Shown here one piece after another: positions 39,620 to 50,489 of a stretch of 64,000 nucleotides of DNA (its first letter is position 1; each line of letters starts with the position of its first letter). The notes under the pieces are model-generated. The model searched no databases and was not told the DNA's origin. It saw only the letters and a program-made list of their open reading frames with translations. Position numbers and translations under genes: made by a program. The DNA is taken from contig BPKK01000004.1 in assembly GCA_026005095.1 (NCBI GenBank), positions 62,001-126,000 of the forward strand, read 5' to 3'. The DNA comes from Silanimonas sp. (GTDB lineage Bacteria; Pseudomonadota; Gammaproteobacteria; Xanthomonadales; Xanthomonadaceae).

Positions 39620-40474
39620 ATGCCCCAGGTCACCATGCGCCAGATGCTGGAAGCCGGCGTCCACTTCGGCCACCAGACCCGCTACTGGAACCCCAAGATG
39701 GGCCCGTACATCTTCGGCGCCCGCGGCAAGATCCACATCATCAACCTCGAGAAGACCCTGCCGCTCTTCAACGATGCGATGAACTTCATCTCCGGCATCG
39801 CCCAGAAGCGCGGCACCATCCTCTTCGTCGGCACCAAGCGCTCGGCGCGCGACGCCATCAAGGAAGAGGCCACCCGCTGCGGCATGCCCTACATGGCCCA
39901 ACGCTGGCTCGGCGGCACCCTCACCAACTTCCGTACCCTGAAGAGCTCGATCGCCCGCCTCAAGGAACTCGAGGCCGCCGAAACCGACGGCAGCTTCGAC
40001 CGCCTGGTGAAGCATGAGGTGCTGGCCCTGCGCCGCGAGCGCGAGAAGCTCGAATCCTCGCTGGGCGGCATCAAGAACATGAACCGTCTACCCGACGCCC
40101 TGTTCGTGATCGACATCGGCCACGAGGAGATCGCCGTGCAGGAGGCCCGCAAGCTGGGCATCCCGGTGGTGGCCGTGGTCGACTCGAACTACGACCCGAA
40201 CCTCGTCGACTACGCCATCCCGGGCAACGATGACGCCATCCGCGCCGTGCAGCTCTACACCCGCGCCGCGGCCGATGCCGTGCTGGAGGGCAAGGCTGCC
40301 GCGCCGATCCAGGCCAACGCCGGCGATGACGAATTCGTCGAACTCGACGCCGAGGGCAACCCGGTGACCAAGGACGCCGAGGCCCCGCGCAAGCCGCGCG
40401 GCGAGAAGCGCCCGGCAGCGAAGAAGGGTGCCCCGCGCCGCGGCCGCGCCAGCGCCGAGACCGACGGCGAGTAA
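39620..40474 (+). CDS. rpsB: 30S ribosomal protein S2
   Basis: A 284-residue S2 of the small subunit head/body junction. The start [19 protein letters not shown] and the motifs [27 protein letters not shown] and [13 protein letters not shown] are diagnostic. Compared with E. coli (241 residues) it has a C-terminal extension of about 35 residues rich in Lys, Arg, Pro and Ala and ending acidic (SAETDGE), as in related Xanthomonadales. GAGGAA precedes ATG 39620. Confidence 0.98.
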   Translation: MPQVTMRQMLEAGVHFGHQTRYWNPKMGPYIFGARGKIHIINLEKTLPLFNDAMNFISGIAQKRGTILFVGTKRSARDAIKEEATRCGMPYMAQRWLGGTLTNFRTLKSSIARLKELEAAETDGSFDRLVKHEVLALRREREKLESSLGGIKNMNRLPDALFVIDIGHEEIAVQEARKLGIPVVAVVDSNYDPNLVDYAIPGNDDAIRAVQLYTRAAADAVLEGKAAAPIQANAGDDEFVELDAEGNPVTKDAEAPRKPRGEKRPAAKKGAPRRGRASAETDGE

Positions 40475-40514
40475 GCCCCGCGCCGGCGGCGGCCCGCCGT
40501 CGCCGGACCGCAAC

Positions 40515-40539
40515 GCGGCCCGCGCATGCTGCGGGCCGC
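40515..40539 (+). terminator. Hairpin between rpsB and tsf (possible attenuator)
   Basis: Perfect 9-bp stem GCGGCCCGC (40515-40523) with GCGGGCCGC (40531-40539) and a 7-base loop. There is no T-run. A partial terminator in this gap is known in E. coli, where it lowers tsf relative to rpsB; the same role is inferred here. Confidence 0.4.
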
Positions 40540-40570
40540 CCCTATCCCCAGATACCAAGAGGTTCGTTCC

Positions 40571-41443
40571 ATGGAAATCACCGCTTCGCTCGTCAAGGAG
40601 CTGCGCGAGCGCTCCGGCGCCGGCATGATGGAGTGCAAGAAGGCGCTCGCCGAGAACGGCGGCGACATCGAGGCCGCGATGGAGGCCCTGCGCAAGTCGG
40701 GCCTGGCCAAGGCCGACAAGAAGGCCGGCCGCGTGGCTGCCGAAGGCCGCATCGCCATGGCCGCCGAGGGCGGCAAGGCCGTACTGGTCGAGGTCAACTC
40801 CGAGACCGACTTCGTGGCAAAAGACGGCAACTTCATCGCCTTTGCCGACGCCGTGGCCAAGGCCGCCCTGGCCTCCGGCGCCGCCGACGTCGAGGCGCTG
40901 AAGACGGTGTCGCTCGGCGACGCCACGATCGAGGAGGCCCGCGCCCTGCTGGTGGCCAAGATCGGCGAGAACATCCAGGTGCGCCGCATGGTGCGCGTGG
41001 CCGGCGGCCATACCGTGGGCGCCTATGTCCACGGCGGCAAGATCGGCGTCCTGGTCGAGATCAGGGGCGGGAACGAAGAACTGGCGCGCGGCATCGCCAT
41101 GCACGTGGCGGCCATGAATCCGCCCTACATGACCCCGGCCCACGTACCGGCCGAGTTCCTCGCCAAGGAAAAGGAGATCGAGCTGGCCAAGATGTCGGAA
41201 AAGGACAAGAACAAGCCGGCCGACATCCTCGAGAAGATCATCAGCGGCAAGATCGCCAAAATCGTCAACGAAAACACCCTCACCGGCCAGCCCTACGTGA
41301 TGGACACCAGCATCACCGTCGAGCAGGCCCTGAAGGCCGGCAGCGCCGAGATGGTGTCGATGGTGCGCCTGGCCGTGGGCGAGGGCATCGAGAAGGTGGT
41401 CGAGGACTACGTCGCCGAAGTGGCGAAGGCGATGAAGGTCTGA
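40571..41443 (+). CDS. tsf: Translation elongation factor Ts
   Basis: A 290-residue guanine-nucleotide exchange factor for EF-Tu. It begins [25 protein letters not shown] and has the core motif [15 protein letters not shown], then [11 protein letters not shown] and the coiled-coil segment. AGAGG lies eight bases before ATG 40571. It is followed by a strong terminator, so here, unlike the usual arrangement, transcription does not run into pyrH. Confidence 0.98.
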   Translation: MEITASLVKELRERSGAGMMECKKALAENGGDIEAAMEALRKSGLAKADKKAGRVAAEGRIAMAAEGGKAVLVEVNSETDFVAKDGNFIAFADAVAKAALASGAADVEALKTVSLGDATIEEARALLVAKIGENIQVRRMVRVAGGHTVGAYVHGGKIGVLVEIRGGNEELARGIAMHVAAMNPPYMTPAHVPAEFLAKEKEIELAKMSEKDKNKPADILEKIISGKIAKIVNENTLTGQPYVMDTSITVEQALKAGSAEMVSMVRLAVGEGIEKVVEDYVAEVAKAMKV

Positions 41444-41465
41444 AGCTGCATTTCAGCCGCCTGAA

Positions 41466-41498
41466 CAGGAAAGCCGCGGCAGAACCGCGGCTTTCCTG
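41466..41498. terminator. Strong hairpin terminator after tsf
   Basis: Perfect 14-bp stem CAGGAAAGCCGCGG (41466-41479) with CCGCGGCTTTCCTG (41485-41498), loop CAGAA. It lies 22 bases after the tsf stop and 32 bases before the stop of the convergent secreted-protein gene, so it can serve both. No long T-run follows. Confidence 0.75.
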
Positions 41499-41530
41499 CA
41501 TTCCATGGACAGAAACGGGAACGCTCCGCC

Positions 41531-42385
41531 TTACTTCCTGTCCGACGAAGGCGGCTTTTCCTTCGATTCGCAGCCATGGCTGTTGCAGTCGATCCGCCCA
41601 GGCTGCCCCACGGTCACCGTACCGCCATGTCGAACCGGCCGCCCCAGTGCCCGGATACGGTTCACCATGCTCTGCTGGTTGACGGCCGAGAGGAAGACGT
41701 AGGCATCCTGGAGGCCGGGACTACCCAAGGTCGGGATGGGGTTTCCATCACTGTCGAAGCACTGGTCCGCGTCGATCACGAGGCCGGTATCCGTCAGCAC
41801 CCCGATGCAATGAGCCTTCTCCCGACCACCCGATGCATCATTGTCCAAGACGACCTTGACACGGATCTGCCCCCCATACGTGGCCGAAATGCTGGCAACA
41901 CTGACATTGATGGCCACGGAAAGCGTCAGGCCGCGCGCAACGAGCAGATCCAGAAGACTGAGCTGGTTTGCCAACCGGTAACGATTGTCCAGCAGCCACT
42001 GCCTCGCGCAGGCCGGGCAACCCGCGATGTCGTGGATGTTCCCTCCCGGATAGGGAATCGAGACTTCCGCCTTCAACTCGCGGACGATGTCGACGATCTC
42101 CTTGAACGCCTGCTGCGCCTCGGATGAGGCCGGGCCACAAGAAGCCAGGTTGGTGCCACGCTCCTTCTCGCGAACGACATCGCAGCTCCACACCACGGCA
42201 TTGTGGTAGTCGAGCACATGCACTTTGGAAAGAGCGCTCACGGGGTACCGGACAGCCCTGGCTTCGACCTGCCACAGGGCACATCCATCACAGACATCCA
42301 CCCAGTCTCCCCGGGAGCTAGCCAGGCCCGATCCGGCCCATGCTGCAAAAAAAACCGCAGCAATGCGTTTGGCTTGTTCTTTCAT
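41531..42385 (-). CDS. Secreted Cys-rich protein of unknown function inserted between tsf and pyrH
   Basis: A 284-residue protein with a signal peptide (KRIAAVFFAAWAGSGLAS) and ten Cys after it, several as pairs (VCDGC, GCPAC, DCNSHGC), so probably periplasmic and disulfide-bonded or metal-binding. I recognise no family. A hydrophobic amphipathic stretch (LLDLLVARGLTLSVAINVSVASI) follows the GCPAC region; the C-terminus is charged. Start ATG 42385 has an excellent AAGGAG. It is on the opposite strand from, and interrupts, the normally continuous rpsB-tsf-pyrH-frr cluster. Its base composition is lower: two 60-base rows I counted are 63% and 58% G+C against 72% in a pyrH row. This suggests acquired DNA. 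Confidence 0.7.
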   Translation of the reverse strand: MKEQAKRIAAVFFAAWAGSGLASSRGDWVDVCDGCALWQVEARAVRYPVSALSKVHVLDYHNAVVWSCDVVREKERGTNLASCGPASSEAQQAFKEIVDIVRELKAEVSIPYPGGNIHDIAGCPACARQWLLDNRYRLANQLSLLDLLVARGLTLSVAINVSVASISATYGGQIRVKVVLDNDASGGREKAHCIGVLTDTGLVIDADQCFDSDGNPIPTLGSPGLQDAYVFLSAVNQQSMVNRIRALGRPVRHGGTVTVGQPGRIDCNSHGCESKEKPPSSDRK

Positions 42386-42454
42386 CCCCCACTCCTTCCA
42401 TCGGCACTCTTGAGCTGCGCCATCAAGCGGGGCGGGATTCTAGCCCCCTGCTGA

Positions 42455-43294
<840 letters not shown>

Positions 43295-43359
43295 GCCCGG
43301 AGGCCACCCCGCCCCGCCCTATACTCGCGCGATCAACGATCGACCACGGAACCCGCGCC

Positions 43360-43917
43360 ATGATCAACGACATCAAGAAGGACGCCCAGGCCCGCATGCA
43401 GAAGTGCGTGGAGGTGCTGAAGTCCGATCTCACCAAGCTGCGTACCGGCCGCGCCACCACCGCCCTCGTCGACCACCTGCAGGTGAGCTACTACGGCTCG
43501 AATGTGCCGCTCTCGCAGGTGGCCTCGGTGGCCGTGGCCGACGCCCGCTCGCTCACCATCACCCCGTGGGAGAAGAACATGGTGGCGGCGGTGGAGAAGG
43601 CCATCCTGGCGAGCGACCTCGGGCTCACCCCCAACACCGCCGGCACGGTGATCCGCATCAACCTGCCGCCGCTCACCGAGGAGCGTCGCAAGGAGCTCGG
43701 CAAGCACGTGGCCCACGAGGGCGAGAACACCAAGGTCGCGATCCGCAACGTGCGCCGCGACGCCATCTCGCAGGTCAAGGAACTGCTCAAGGAGAAGAAG
43801 ATCTCCGAGGACGAGCAGCGCAAGGCCGAGGAGGACATCCAGAAGCTCACCGACCAGTGGGTGAAGTCCGTGGACGAGGTGGTGAAGGCGAAGGAACAGG
43901 AGCTGCTGGCCCTGTAA
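43360..43917 (+). CDS. frr: Ribosome recycling factor
   Basis: A 185-residue factor that splits post-termination ribosomes with EF-G. The sequence INDIKKDAQARMQKCVEVL, LRTGRATTALVDHL and the hinge and coiled-coil parts, with the end KSVDEVVKAKEQELLAL, match the family at standard length. It is 65 bases after pyrH. TATACT (43320-43325) in the gap resembles a -10 but has no -35 partner. Confidence 0.98.
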   Translation: MINDIKKDAQARMQKCVEVLKSDLTKLRTGRATTALVDHLQVSYYGSNVPLSQVASVAVADARSLTITPWEKNMVAAVEKAILASDLGLTPNTAGTVIRINLPPLTEERRKELGKHVAHEGENTKVAIRNVRRDAISQVKELLKEKKISEDEQRKAEEDIQKLTDQWVKSVDEVVKAKEQELLAL

Positions 43918-43929
43918 GGCGCCGGCCGC

Positions 43930-44679
43930 ATGTCCGCCCCTCCCCCCGCGCTGCCGCGCCATCTCGCCGTCATCATGGACGGCAATGGCCGCTGGGCGAA
44001 GCAGCGCCAGCGCCCGCGCACGCTCGGCCATCGCGCCGGCGCGCGCGCAGTGCGCACCATCGTCGAGTACTGCCTGGCCCGCGGCATCCCGGCGCTCACC
44101 CTGTTCGCCTTCTCCAGCGAGAACTGGAACCGTCCCGAGGAGGAAGTAGGAGCGCTGATGCGCCTGTTCCTGCGGGTGCTGGAATCGGAGGTGGAGGAAC
44201 TCGCCCGGCGCCAGGTGCAGCTGCGCTTCATCGGGGAGCGCTCGCGCTTCCCGGAGGCGATCCGCCGGCGCATGGCCGAAGCGGAACGCCTCCAGCTCCC
44301 CGCGCCGCGCCTTACCCTGGTGCTGGCCGCCGGTTACGGCGGCCGGGCCGACATCGCGCAGGCCGCGCGCCGGCTCGCCGAGCAGGTGCAGGCCGGGCGC
44401 CTGCGCCCGGAGGACATCGACGAGGCGACGGTCGGGGCAGCCATGAGCCTCGCCGACCTGCCGCCTCCCGATCTCTTCATCCGTACCGGCGGCGAGCGCC
44501 GCATCAGCAACTTCCTGCTCTGGCAGCTCGCCTACACCGAGCTGTGGTTCACCGACGTGCTCTGGCCCGACCTCGACGAGGCCGTGCTGGACGCCGCCCT
44601 GGCCGACTACGCGCGCCGCGAGCGCCGCTTCGGCCTGGTGCCCGAACAGCTCGCCCCCGCCACCCCGGAGACCCGATGA
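43930..44679 (+). CDS. uppS: Undecaprenyl diphosphate synthase (cis-prenyltransferase)
   Basis: A 249-residue enzyme making the C55 lipid carrier for peptidoglycan and O-antigen from FPP and IPP. The pyrophosphate-binding start is [16 protein letters not shown] with HRAGA following; [11 protein letters not shown] and the C-terminal [19 protein letters not shown] are diagnostic. It precedes cdsA with ATGA overlap. The FPP substrate is supplied by IspA, also in this window. Confidence 0.97.
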   Translation: MSAPPPALPRHLAVIMDGNGRWAKQRQRPRTLGHRAGARAVRTIVEYCLARGIPALTLFAFSSENWNRPEEEVGALMRLFLRVLESEVEELARRQVQLRFIGERSRFPEAIRRRMAEAERLQLPAPRLTLVLAAGYGGRADIAQAARRLAEQVQAGRLRPEDIDEATVGAAMSLADLPPPDLFIRTGGERRISNFLLWQLAYTELWFTDVLWPDLDEAVLDAALADYARRERRFGLVPEQLAPATPETR

Positions 44680-45500
44680 GCCGCACCCGCATCCTCTCCG
44701 GGCTGGCGCTCGCCCCCGCCGCCATCGCCGCGGTGCTCTGGCTGCCCACGCCCTGGCTCGCCTTCCTCGCCGCCGTGCTGGTGCTGGCCGGGCTCTGGGA
44801 ATGGAGCCGGCTCACCGGGCTCGCGGAGCGGCCGCCCAGGCTCGCCTATGTCGCCGCCAATGCCCTCCTGATCGCCGCCCTGGCCTGGGGCGCCGGACCG
44901 GGGCTGTTCGCCCTGAAGGCCGCCGCCCTGGCCGGGGCCCTGTGGTGGCTGCTGGCGCTGGCCTGGCTGTGGCGCTTCGAGTTCGCCCAAGGCGACCGCA
45001 ACCGCTACCGCGCGCTCAAGCTGCTGGCCGGCAGCTTCTCGGCGGTGCCGGCCTGGGCGGCGCTGGTCTGGCTACATGCCCTGCCCGAGACCGGCCCGCG
45101 CTGGGCCCTGTTCGCGGTGATGCTGGTCTGGGCCACCGATTCCGGGGCCTATTTCGTCGGCGTGCGGCTCGGCCGGCACAAACTCGCCCCGCGCATCAGC
45201 CCGAACAAGAGTTGGGAAGGCCTGTGGGGCGGCCTCGCCGGCGCCGCGCTGGTGGCCCTGCTCGGCTTCCCGCTGCTGGGGCTGGGCTGGCCGCAGCTGC
45301 CGCTGCTGCTGCTGCTCACCCTGGTAGCGGCGCTGATGTCGGTGGCCGGCGACCTGTTCGAGAGCCTGATGAAGCGGCATTCCGGGCACAAGGATTCCGG
45401 CCGCCTGATCCCCGGCCACGGCGGCATGCTCGATCGCCTCGACAGCATCCTCGCGGCCCTGCCGGTGTTCGTGGTAGGCAAGCTGTGGCTGGTGCTCTGA
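44676..45500 (+). CDS. cdsA: Phosphatidate cytidylyltransferase
   Basis: A 274-residue inner-membrane enzyme making CDP-diacylglycerol. It has about seven or eight hydrophobic segments and the family signature near the end: [26 protein letters not shown] and [13 protein letters not shown]. The start overlaps the uppS stop (ATGA), and its own stop lies inside the beginning of dxr. Confidence 0.96.
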   Translation: MSRTRILSGLALAPAAIAAVLWLPTPWLAFLAAVLVLAGLWEWSRLTGLAERPPRLAYVAANALLIAALAWGAGPGLFALKAAALAGALWWLLALAWLWRFEFAQGDRNRYRALKLLAGSFSAVPAWAALVWLHALPETGPRWALFAVMLVWATDSGAYFVGVRLGRHKLAPRISPNKSWEGLWGGLAGAALVALLGFPLLGLGWPQLPLLLLLTLVAALMSVAGDLFESLMKRHSGHKDSGRLIPGHGGMLDRLDSILAALPVFVVGKLWLVL

Positions 45501-46678
45501 GCCGCGTCGCCCTGCTCGGAGCCACTGGTTCGATCGGTGGCTCGGCGCTGGACGTGATCGCCCGCCACCCCGGGCGTTTCGTCGTCGACGCCCTGAGTGC
45601 GCATGCCCGGGTAGACGAGCTGCTGGCCCTGTGCCGGCGCTTCCGCCCACGGCTCGCCGCTGTCGCCGATCCGGTGCACTACCCGGCCCTGCGCGACGGG
45701 CTTGCTGCCGCGGGCCTGCCAACCATTGCCATGGCCGGCCCGGAGGCCCTGGAGACGATCGCCGCCGACCCGGGCAACGATACCGTCATCGCTGCCATCG
45801 TCGGCGCCGCGGGTGTGGCCTCGACCCTGGCCGCGGCCCGGGCCGGCAAACGCCTGCTGCTCGCCAACAAGGAATCGGTGGTACTGGCCGGCGAACTGCT
45901 GATGGCCGAGGTGGCGCGCGGCGGCGCCCGCCTGGTGCCGATCGACAGCGAGCACAACGCCATCTTCCAGTGCCTGCCCACCGACGGCGGGCGCGGCGGA
46001 GTGCGGCGCCTGCTGCTCACCGCCTCCGGCGGTCCGTTCCGGGGCTGGAGCCGCGAGCGCCTCGCCGGCGTGAGTCCGGAACAGGCCTGCGCCCATCCGA
46101 ACTGGTCGATGGGCCGCAAGATCTCGGTCGATTCGGCCAGCCTGATGAACAAGGGCCTCGAAGTGATCGAGGCCCACCACCTGTTCGGCCTGCCGGGCGA
46201 ACGCATCGAGGTGGTGGTGCACCCGCAGTCCACCATCCACTCCCTCGTCGATTACGTCGATGGTTCGATGCTGGCCCAACTCGGCCAACCGGACATGCGC
46301 ACCACCCTGGCGGTGGGCCTCGCCTGGCCGGAGCGGATCGAGGCCGGGGTGGCTCCGCTCGATCTCGTGGCCCTCTCCAGGCTGGACTTCGAGCGCCCGG
46401 ATACCGGGGCTTTCCCCTGCCTACGTCTGGCCTACGAGGCCCTGGCCGCCGGTGGTAGCCTGCCCGCAGTCCTCAATGCCGCCAACGAGGTGGCGGTTTC
46501 AGCCTTTCTTCAGCGCCGGCTGGCTTTCCTTGGCATCCCGGCGCTGATCGAACGCACCATGGAACGCCTGCCCGCCCTGCCCAGCGCCACGCTCGCCGAC
46601 CGGCTCGCCGCCGACGCCGAGGCGCGCCGCGTGGCCGAAGCGCTGCTGGCCTCGGGGGCGGTCTGGGGGGCGGCGTGA
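45485..46678 (+). CDS. dxr: 1-deoxy-D-xylulose 5-phosphate reductoisomerase
   Basis: A 397-residue enzyme of the MEP isoprenoid pathway, forming methylerythritol phosphate with NADPH; the target of fosmidomycin. The NADPH fold is [17 protein letters not shown]; the metal and substrate sites are [23 protein letters not shown] and [18 protein letters not shown]. The start is not ATG: GTG 45485 (16-base overlap with cdsA) is the best candidate. CTG 45497 would also keep the whole fold. The length equals E. coli Dxr (398). Its stop overlaps the rseP GTG. Confidence 0.95.
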   Translation: MAGALSRVALLGATGSIGGSALDVIARHPGRFVVDALSAHARVDELLALCRRFRPRLAAVADPVHYPALRDGLAAAGLPTIAMAGPEALETIAADPGNDTVIAAIVGAAGVASTLAAARAGKRLLLANKESVVLAGELLMAEVARGGARLVPIDSEHNAIFQCLPTDGGRGGVRRLLLTASGGPFRGWSRERLAGVSPEQACAHPNWSMGRKISVDSASLMNKGLEVIEAHHLFGLPGERIEVVVHPQSTIHSLVDYVDGSMLAQLGQPDMRTTLAVGLAWPERIEAGVAPLDLVALSRLDFERPDTGAFPCLRLAYEALAAGGSLPAVLNAANEVAVSAFLQRRLAFLGIPALIERTMERLPALPSATLADRLAADAEARRVAEALLASGAVWGAA

Positions 46679-48024
46679 GCGAATTCCTGGGCTCGGCCTT
46701 CTGGCTGGTGGTGGCCCTCGGCCTCCTGGTCACCTTTCATGAGTTCGGCCACTACTGGGTGGCCCGGCGCTGCGGGGTGAAGGTGCTGCGCTTCTCAGTG
46801 GGCTTCGGCCGGGCGCTGTGGTCGCGGGTAGACCGCGAGGGCATCGAGTGGCGGGTGGGCCTGATTCCGCTCGGCGGCTATGTTTCGATGCTCGACGAGC
46901 GCGAATCCGCGGTGCCTGCGGCGCAGAAGGCCCTGGCCTTCAACAACCGCCCGGTGGGCCAACGCATCGCCATCGTCGCTGCTGGGCCGCTGGCGAACTT
47001 CGTGCTGGCCGTGAGCCTGCTCTACCTCATGTTCCTCATCGGCAAGCCCGACTACGCCCCGGTGCTGGCCGAGCCGGAGGGTATTGCCCGCGAAGCCGGC
47101 TTCCGCGCTGGCGAACGCATCCTCGCCGTCGGCGAACGGCCCACCCCGACCTGGAGTGAGGCCGCCAATGCCCTGATCGCCCCCATGCTCGACCGCGAGG
47201 ACGTGCCGCTCACGGTGCGCGATGCCGAGGGCGGAACTCACGAACGGTGGCTACCGCTCTCGCGCCTCGACCCTGGCCTTCCCGAGGCAGAGGCCTTCCG
47301 CGCCATCGGCCTCGTTCCACGGCCGCCAGTCCCGCCGGCGGTGGTCGGGGCGGTGGATCCGGAAGGCGCCGCGGCAGGAGTGCTCGCCCCGGGCGACCGC
47401 ATCCTGGCGGTGGATGGCCAGCCAATCGCGGATTTCGAAGCCCTGCGCCAGATCCTGGCCCGCTATCCGGTCGAAGGCCCAGCTCCCCGCCTCCTGCTCC
47501 ACCTGGAACGCCGCGGCGAGCGGATCGAGCGCCACTTGGTGCCCCGGCTCGCCACGCTCCCGCAAGGGAGCCAGGCCTGGCGCCTCGGTCTCTCGCCGGC
47601 CGCCGCCCACGACGCCGTCCTGCGCCACGGCCCACTCACGGCCCTGCCGGCGGCCGTGAAGGCCACCTGGCAGCTCACCGGCGACACCGTGGGCATGCTG
47701 GCCCGCATGCTCACCGGGGCCGCCTCGCTCGACAACCTCTCCGGTCCCATCACCATCGCCCAGGTGGCCAACACCACTGCCGCGCGCGGCGTGGCCTGGT
47801 TCCTCTATTTCCTCGCCATGCTCTCGGTGAGCATCGCCATCCTGAACCTGCTGCCCATCCCTGTCTTGGACGGGGGTCACCTGCTGTATTACCTTATCGA
47901 GCTGGTTCAAGGGCGGCCGCTGGGCGACCGCGTGCTGGTGGCCGGTCAGTACCTCGGTCTCATCCTGCTCGCCTCGCTGATGGGCCTCGCTCTCTTCAAC
48001 GACGTGCTGAGGCTCGTTCCCTGA
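46675..48024 (+). CDS. rseP: Site-2 intramembrane zinc metalloprotease RseP
   Basis: A 449-residue inner-membrane protease. The zinc motif HEFGH is at residues 22-26 in the first helix. Two PDZ domains occupy the periplasmic region (about 115-280). The third ligand motif is [15 protein letters not shown] near residue 395. RseP cleaves anti-sigma factors such as RseA and removes signal peptides. GTG 46675 overlaps the dxr stop (GTGA). The next gene, bamA, is the assembly factor whose failure activates RseP-dependent signalling. Confidence 0.96.
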   Translation: MSEFLGSAFWLVVALGLLVTFHEFGHYWVARRCGVKVLRFSVGFGRALWSRVDREGIEWRVGLIPLGGYVSMLDERESAVPAAQKALAFNNRPVGQRIAIVAAGPLANFVLAVSLLYLMFLIGKPDYAPVLAEPEGIAREAGFRAGERILAVGERPTPTWSEAANALIAPMLDREDVPLTVRDAEGGTHERWLPLSRLDPGLPEAEAFRAIGLVPRPPVPPAVVGAVDPEGAAAGVLAPGDRILAVDGQPIADFEALRQILARYPVEGPAPRLLLHLERRGERIERHLVPRLATLPQGSQAWRLGLSPAAAHDAVLRHGPLTALPAAVKATWQLTGDTVGMLARMLTGAASLDNLSGPITIAQVANTTAARGVAWFLYFLAMLSVSIAILNLLPIPVLDGGHLLYYLIELVQGRPLGDRVLVAGQYLGLILLASLMGLALFNDVLRLVP

Positions 48025-48071
48025 CCGTCATCCCGCGGGTCCTCCCGGACCTGCCGCTTTTGGACGCATCC

Positions 48072-50483
48072 ATGACGCATCGCCCCACCCGACGCCTGCT
48101 CGCCCTCGCCCTCGCCGCCGCCCTCTCCGGCACGACCCTGGCCCAGGAGTTCGGCGCCTTCCAGGTCACCGACATCCGCGTCGACGGCCTGCAACGCATC
48201 TCCAGCGGCACGGTGTTCTCCTACCTGCCGGTGGAGCGTGGCGAGACCCTGACCCGAGCACGGGCCGGCGAAGCGATCCGTGCCCTGTACCGCACCGGCT
48301 TCTTCAGCGATGTCTCGCTCCACCGCGAAGGCGGCATCCTGGTGGTGAAGGTGGTCGAGCGGCCAGCGATCAACTCGATCAGCATCAGCGGCAACAAGGA
48401 CATCAAGACCGAGGAGTTGCTCAAGGGCCTGCGCGGCATCGGCCTCGCCGAGGGCGAGACCTACAACCCGCTCAACGTCGATCGCGTTACCCAAGAACTC
48501 ACCCGCCAGTACAACAACCGCGGCAAGTACTCGGTGGTGATCACACCCAAAGTCACCACCCTGCCGCTCAACCGGGTAGACGTGGCGATCACCATCGTCG
48601 AAGGCAAGGCGGCGCGCATCCGCGACATCAACATCGTCGGCAACCGGGCGTTCGGCGATGCCGAGCTGCGCCGCGACTGGGAATCGAATACCAGCAACTG
48701 GCTGTCCTGGTACCGCCGCGACGACCAATACTCGCGCGAGAAGCTCTCCGGCGATCTGGAGAAGCTCACCAACTACTATCTCGACCGTGGCTACGTCGAT
48801 TTCAACGTCGATTCCACCCAGGTAGCCATCAGCCCCGACAGGCGCGATATGACCATCGCCGCCAGTGTCTCGGAAGGCGAGGTCTACACCATCACCGGCG
48901 TGCAGGTGAGCGGCGAGACCGTGCTGCCGCAGGAAGAGGTGGAGCGGATGGTGCTGGTGAAGCCGGGCCAGGTGTTCTCGCGCCGGCTGCTGGAAATGAC
49001 CTCCGACGGCATCACCGCGGTGCTGGGCAATATTGGCCACGCCTTCGCCGAAGTGAATCCGGTACCCACCATCGATCGGGAGAAGAAGGAAGTCTCGATC
49101 AATTTCGTGGTCAACCCCGGCCCGCGCGTGCAGGTGCGCCGCATCACCTTCAAGGGCAACGACACCACGCATGACGAGGTGCTGCGCCGCGAGATGCGCC
49201 AGTTCGAGGGGACCTGGTACTCGCAGGCGGCCATCGACCGCTCGAAGATCCGCCTGCAGCGCCTCGGCTACTTCGAGAGCGTAGAGATCGAAACCCCGGC
49301 CGTGGCCGGCGAGCCGGACAAGGTCGACGTGGTGATCAGCGTCAAGGAGCGGCAGTTCGGCCAGTTCCAGTTCGGTCTGGGCTACAGCCAGCTCTTCGGC
49401 GCCACCATCCAGCTCTCGTTGTCGCAGAACAATTTCCTCGGCTCCGGCAACCGCACCTCGATCTCGGTGCAGCGCAACAGCTTCAGCGAGGCGCTGAGTT
49501 TCTCTTTCCTCGATCCCTACTTCACCGACAACGGCGTGTCGGTGGGCTACAACCTGAACTACAGCGAGAACGATTATCGCGAGTTCAACATCGCCAACTT
49601 CACGACCAGCAATGCTGGATTCGAGGCGGTATTCGGCCTGCCGCTCTCGGAGACCGATTCGATCTCGGCCTCGATCGGCATCGACAAGGTGGACCTCACC
49701 ACCAGCGACGGCTCCACGCCGCCTGAGTTGATCGACTACCTCGTCAATGCCCTCGGCGACCGCGCCCGCTTCCCGGTGATCTGTGTCGATGTCGATCTCG
49801 ACCCGCAGACCCCCTGCGAGGATCAGGTAGGCGGAAACCGGCTTTGGACGATCAATGCCTGGCGCACCCAGTTCGGCTGGGCACGCGACAGCCGCAACGA
49901 CTTCTTCGCGCCGACCGCCGGCACCTACAACCGCATCGGCGCAGAGGTGGCGCTACCGGGCTCGGACCTCGAGTACTTCAAGCTCTTCTACGATTTTTCG
50001 AAGTTCTGGCCGCTCAGCCGCGCCCTGGTGGTGGAAACCCGCGCCTCGCTGGGCCTGGGCGACAGCTACGGCAATACCGGCAATGCCGGCCTACCCTTCT
50101 TCAAGAACTTCTACGCTGGCGGCCCGGGCTCGGTGCGTGGCTTCGAGCAGAACTCGCTCGGCCCCACCTCCTCGCTCGAATTCGTGAACCAGCGCTTCCG
50201 CCAGTCGCTGGGCGGCGCGTTCAAGGCCGTGGGTTCGGTCGAGGCGTACTTCCCCAGCCTGTTCGATTCCCGCGGCGCCCGCATCTCGGCCTTCATGGAC
50301 TTCGGCAACGTATGGAAGGAAGCGCGGGAGTTCGGTTCCGGCGACCTGCGCGTGTCCGCCGGTCTTGCCCTGCAGTGGCAGTCGCCGATGGGGCCGATCG
50401 CGATCTCCTGGGCCGCTCCGCTGCGCAAGGAGCCCGGGGACCGCATCGAGCGCCTGCAGTTCACCTTCGGCGGCCAGTTCTGA
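48072..50483 (+). CDS. bamA: Outer membrane protein assembly factor BamA
   Basis: An 803-residue Omp85 protein inserting beta-barrels into the outer membrane. The signal peptide ends near GTTLA/Q. Five POTRA domains follow (first VTDIRVDGLQRISSGTVFSYLPV, about residues 25-420), then the 16-strand barrel with the L6 motif VRGFEQNSLGP and a C-terminal beta-signal ending FTFGGQF. A barrel loop holds two Cys (ICVDVD...TPCED). No skp gene separates it from lpxD (six bases apart), unlike enteric bacteria. Confidence 0.97.
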   Translation: MTHRPTRRLLALALAAALSGTTLAQEFGAFQVTDIRVDGLQRISSGTVFSYLPVERGETLTRARAGEAIRALYRTGFFSDVSLHREGGILVVKVVERPAINSISISGNKDIKTEELLKGLRGIGLAEGETYNPLNVDRVTQELTRQYNNRGKYSVVITPKVTTLPLNRVDVAITIVEGKAARIRDINIVGNRAFGDAELRRDWESNTSNWLSWYRRDDQYSREKLSGDLEKLTNYYLDRGYVDFNVDSTQVAISPDRRDMTIAASVSEGEVYTITGVQVSGETVLPQEEVERMVLVKPGQVFSRRLLEMTSDGITAVLGNIGHAFAEVNPVPTIDREKKEVSINFVVNPGPRVQVRRITFKGNDTTHDEVLRREMRQFEGTWYSQAAIDRSKIRLQRLGYFESVEIETPAVAGEPDKVDVVISVKERQFGQFQFGLGYSQLFGATIQLSLSQNNFLGSGNRTSISVQRNSFSEALSFSFLDPYFTDNGVSVGYNLNYSENDYREFNIANFTTSNAGFEAVFGLPLSETDSISASIGIDKVDLTTSDGSTPPELIDYLVNALGDRARFPVICVDVDLDPQTPCEDQVGGNRLWTINAWRTQFGWARDSRNDFFAPTAGTYNRIGAEVALPGSDLEYFKLFYDFSKFWPLSRALVVETRASLGLGDSYGNTGNAGLPFFKNFYAGGPGSVRGFEQNSLGPTSSLEFVNQRFRQSLGGAFKAVGSVEAYFPSLFDSRGARISAFMDFGNVWKEAREFGSGDLRVSAGLALQWQSPMGPIAISWAAPLRKEPGDRIERLQFTFGGQF

Positions 50484-50489
50484 AGGGCG

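Noticed and set aside
43320-43325. TATACT before frr as an independent promoter
   Set aside because: No -35 at a suitable distance, and the gene lies only 65 bases after pyrH in the same operon.
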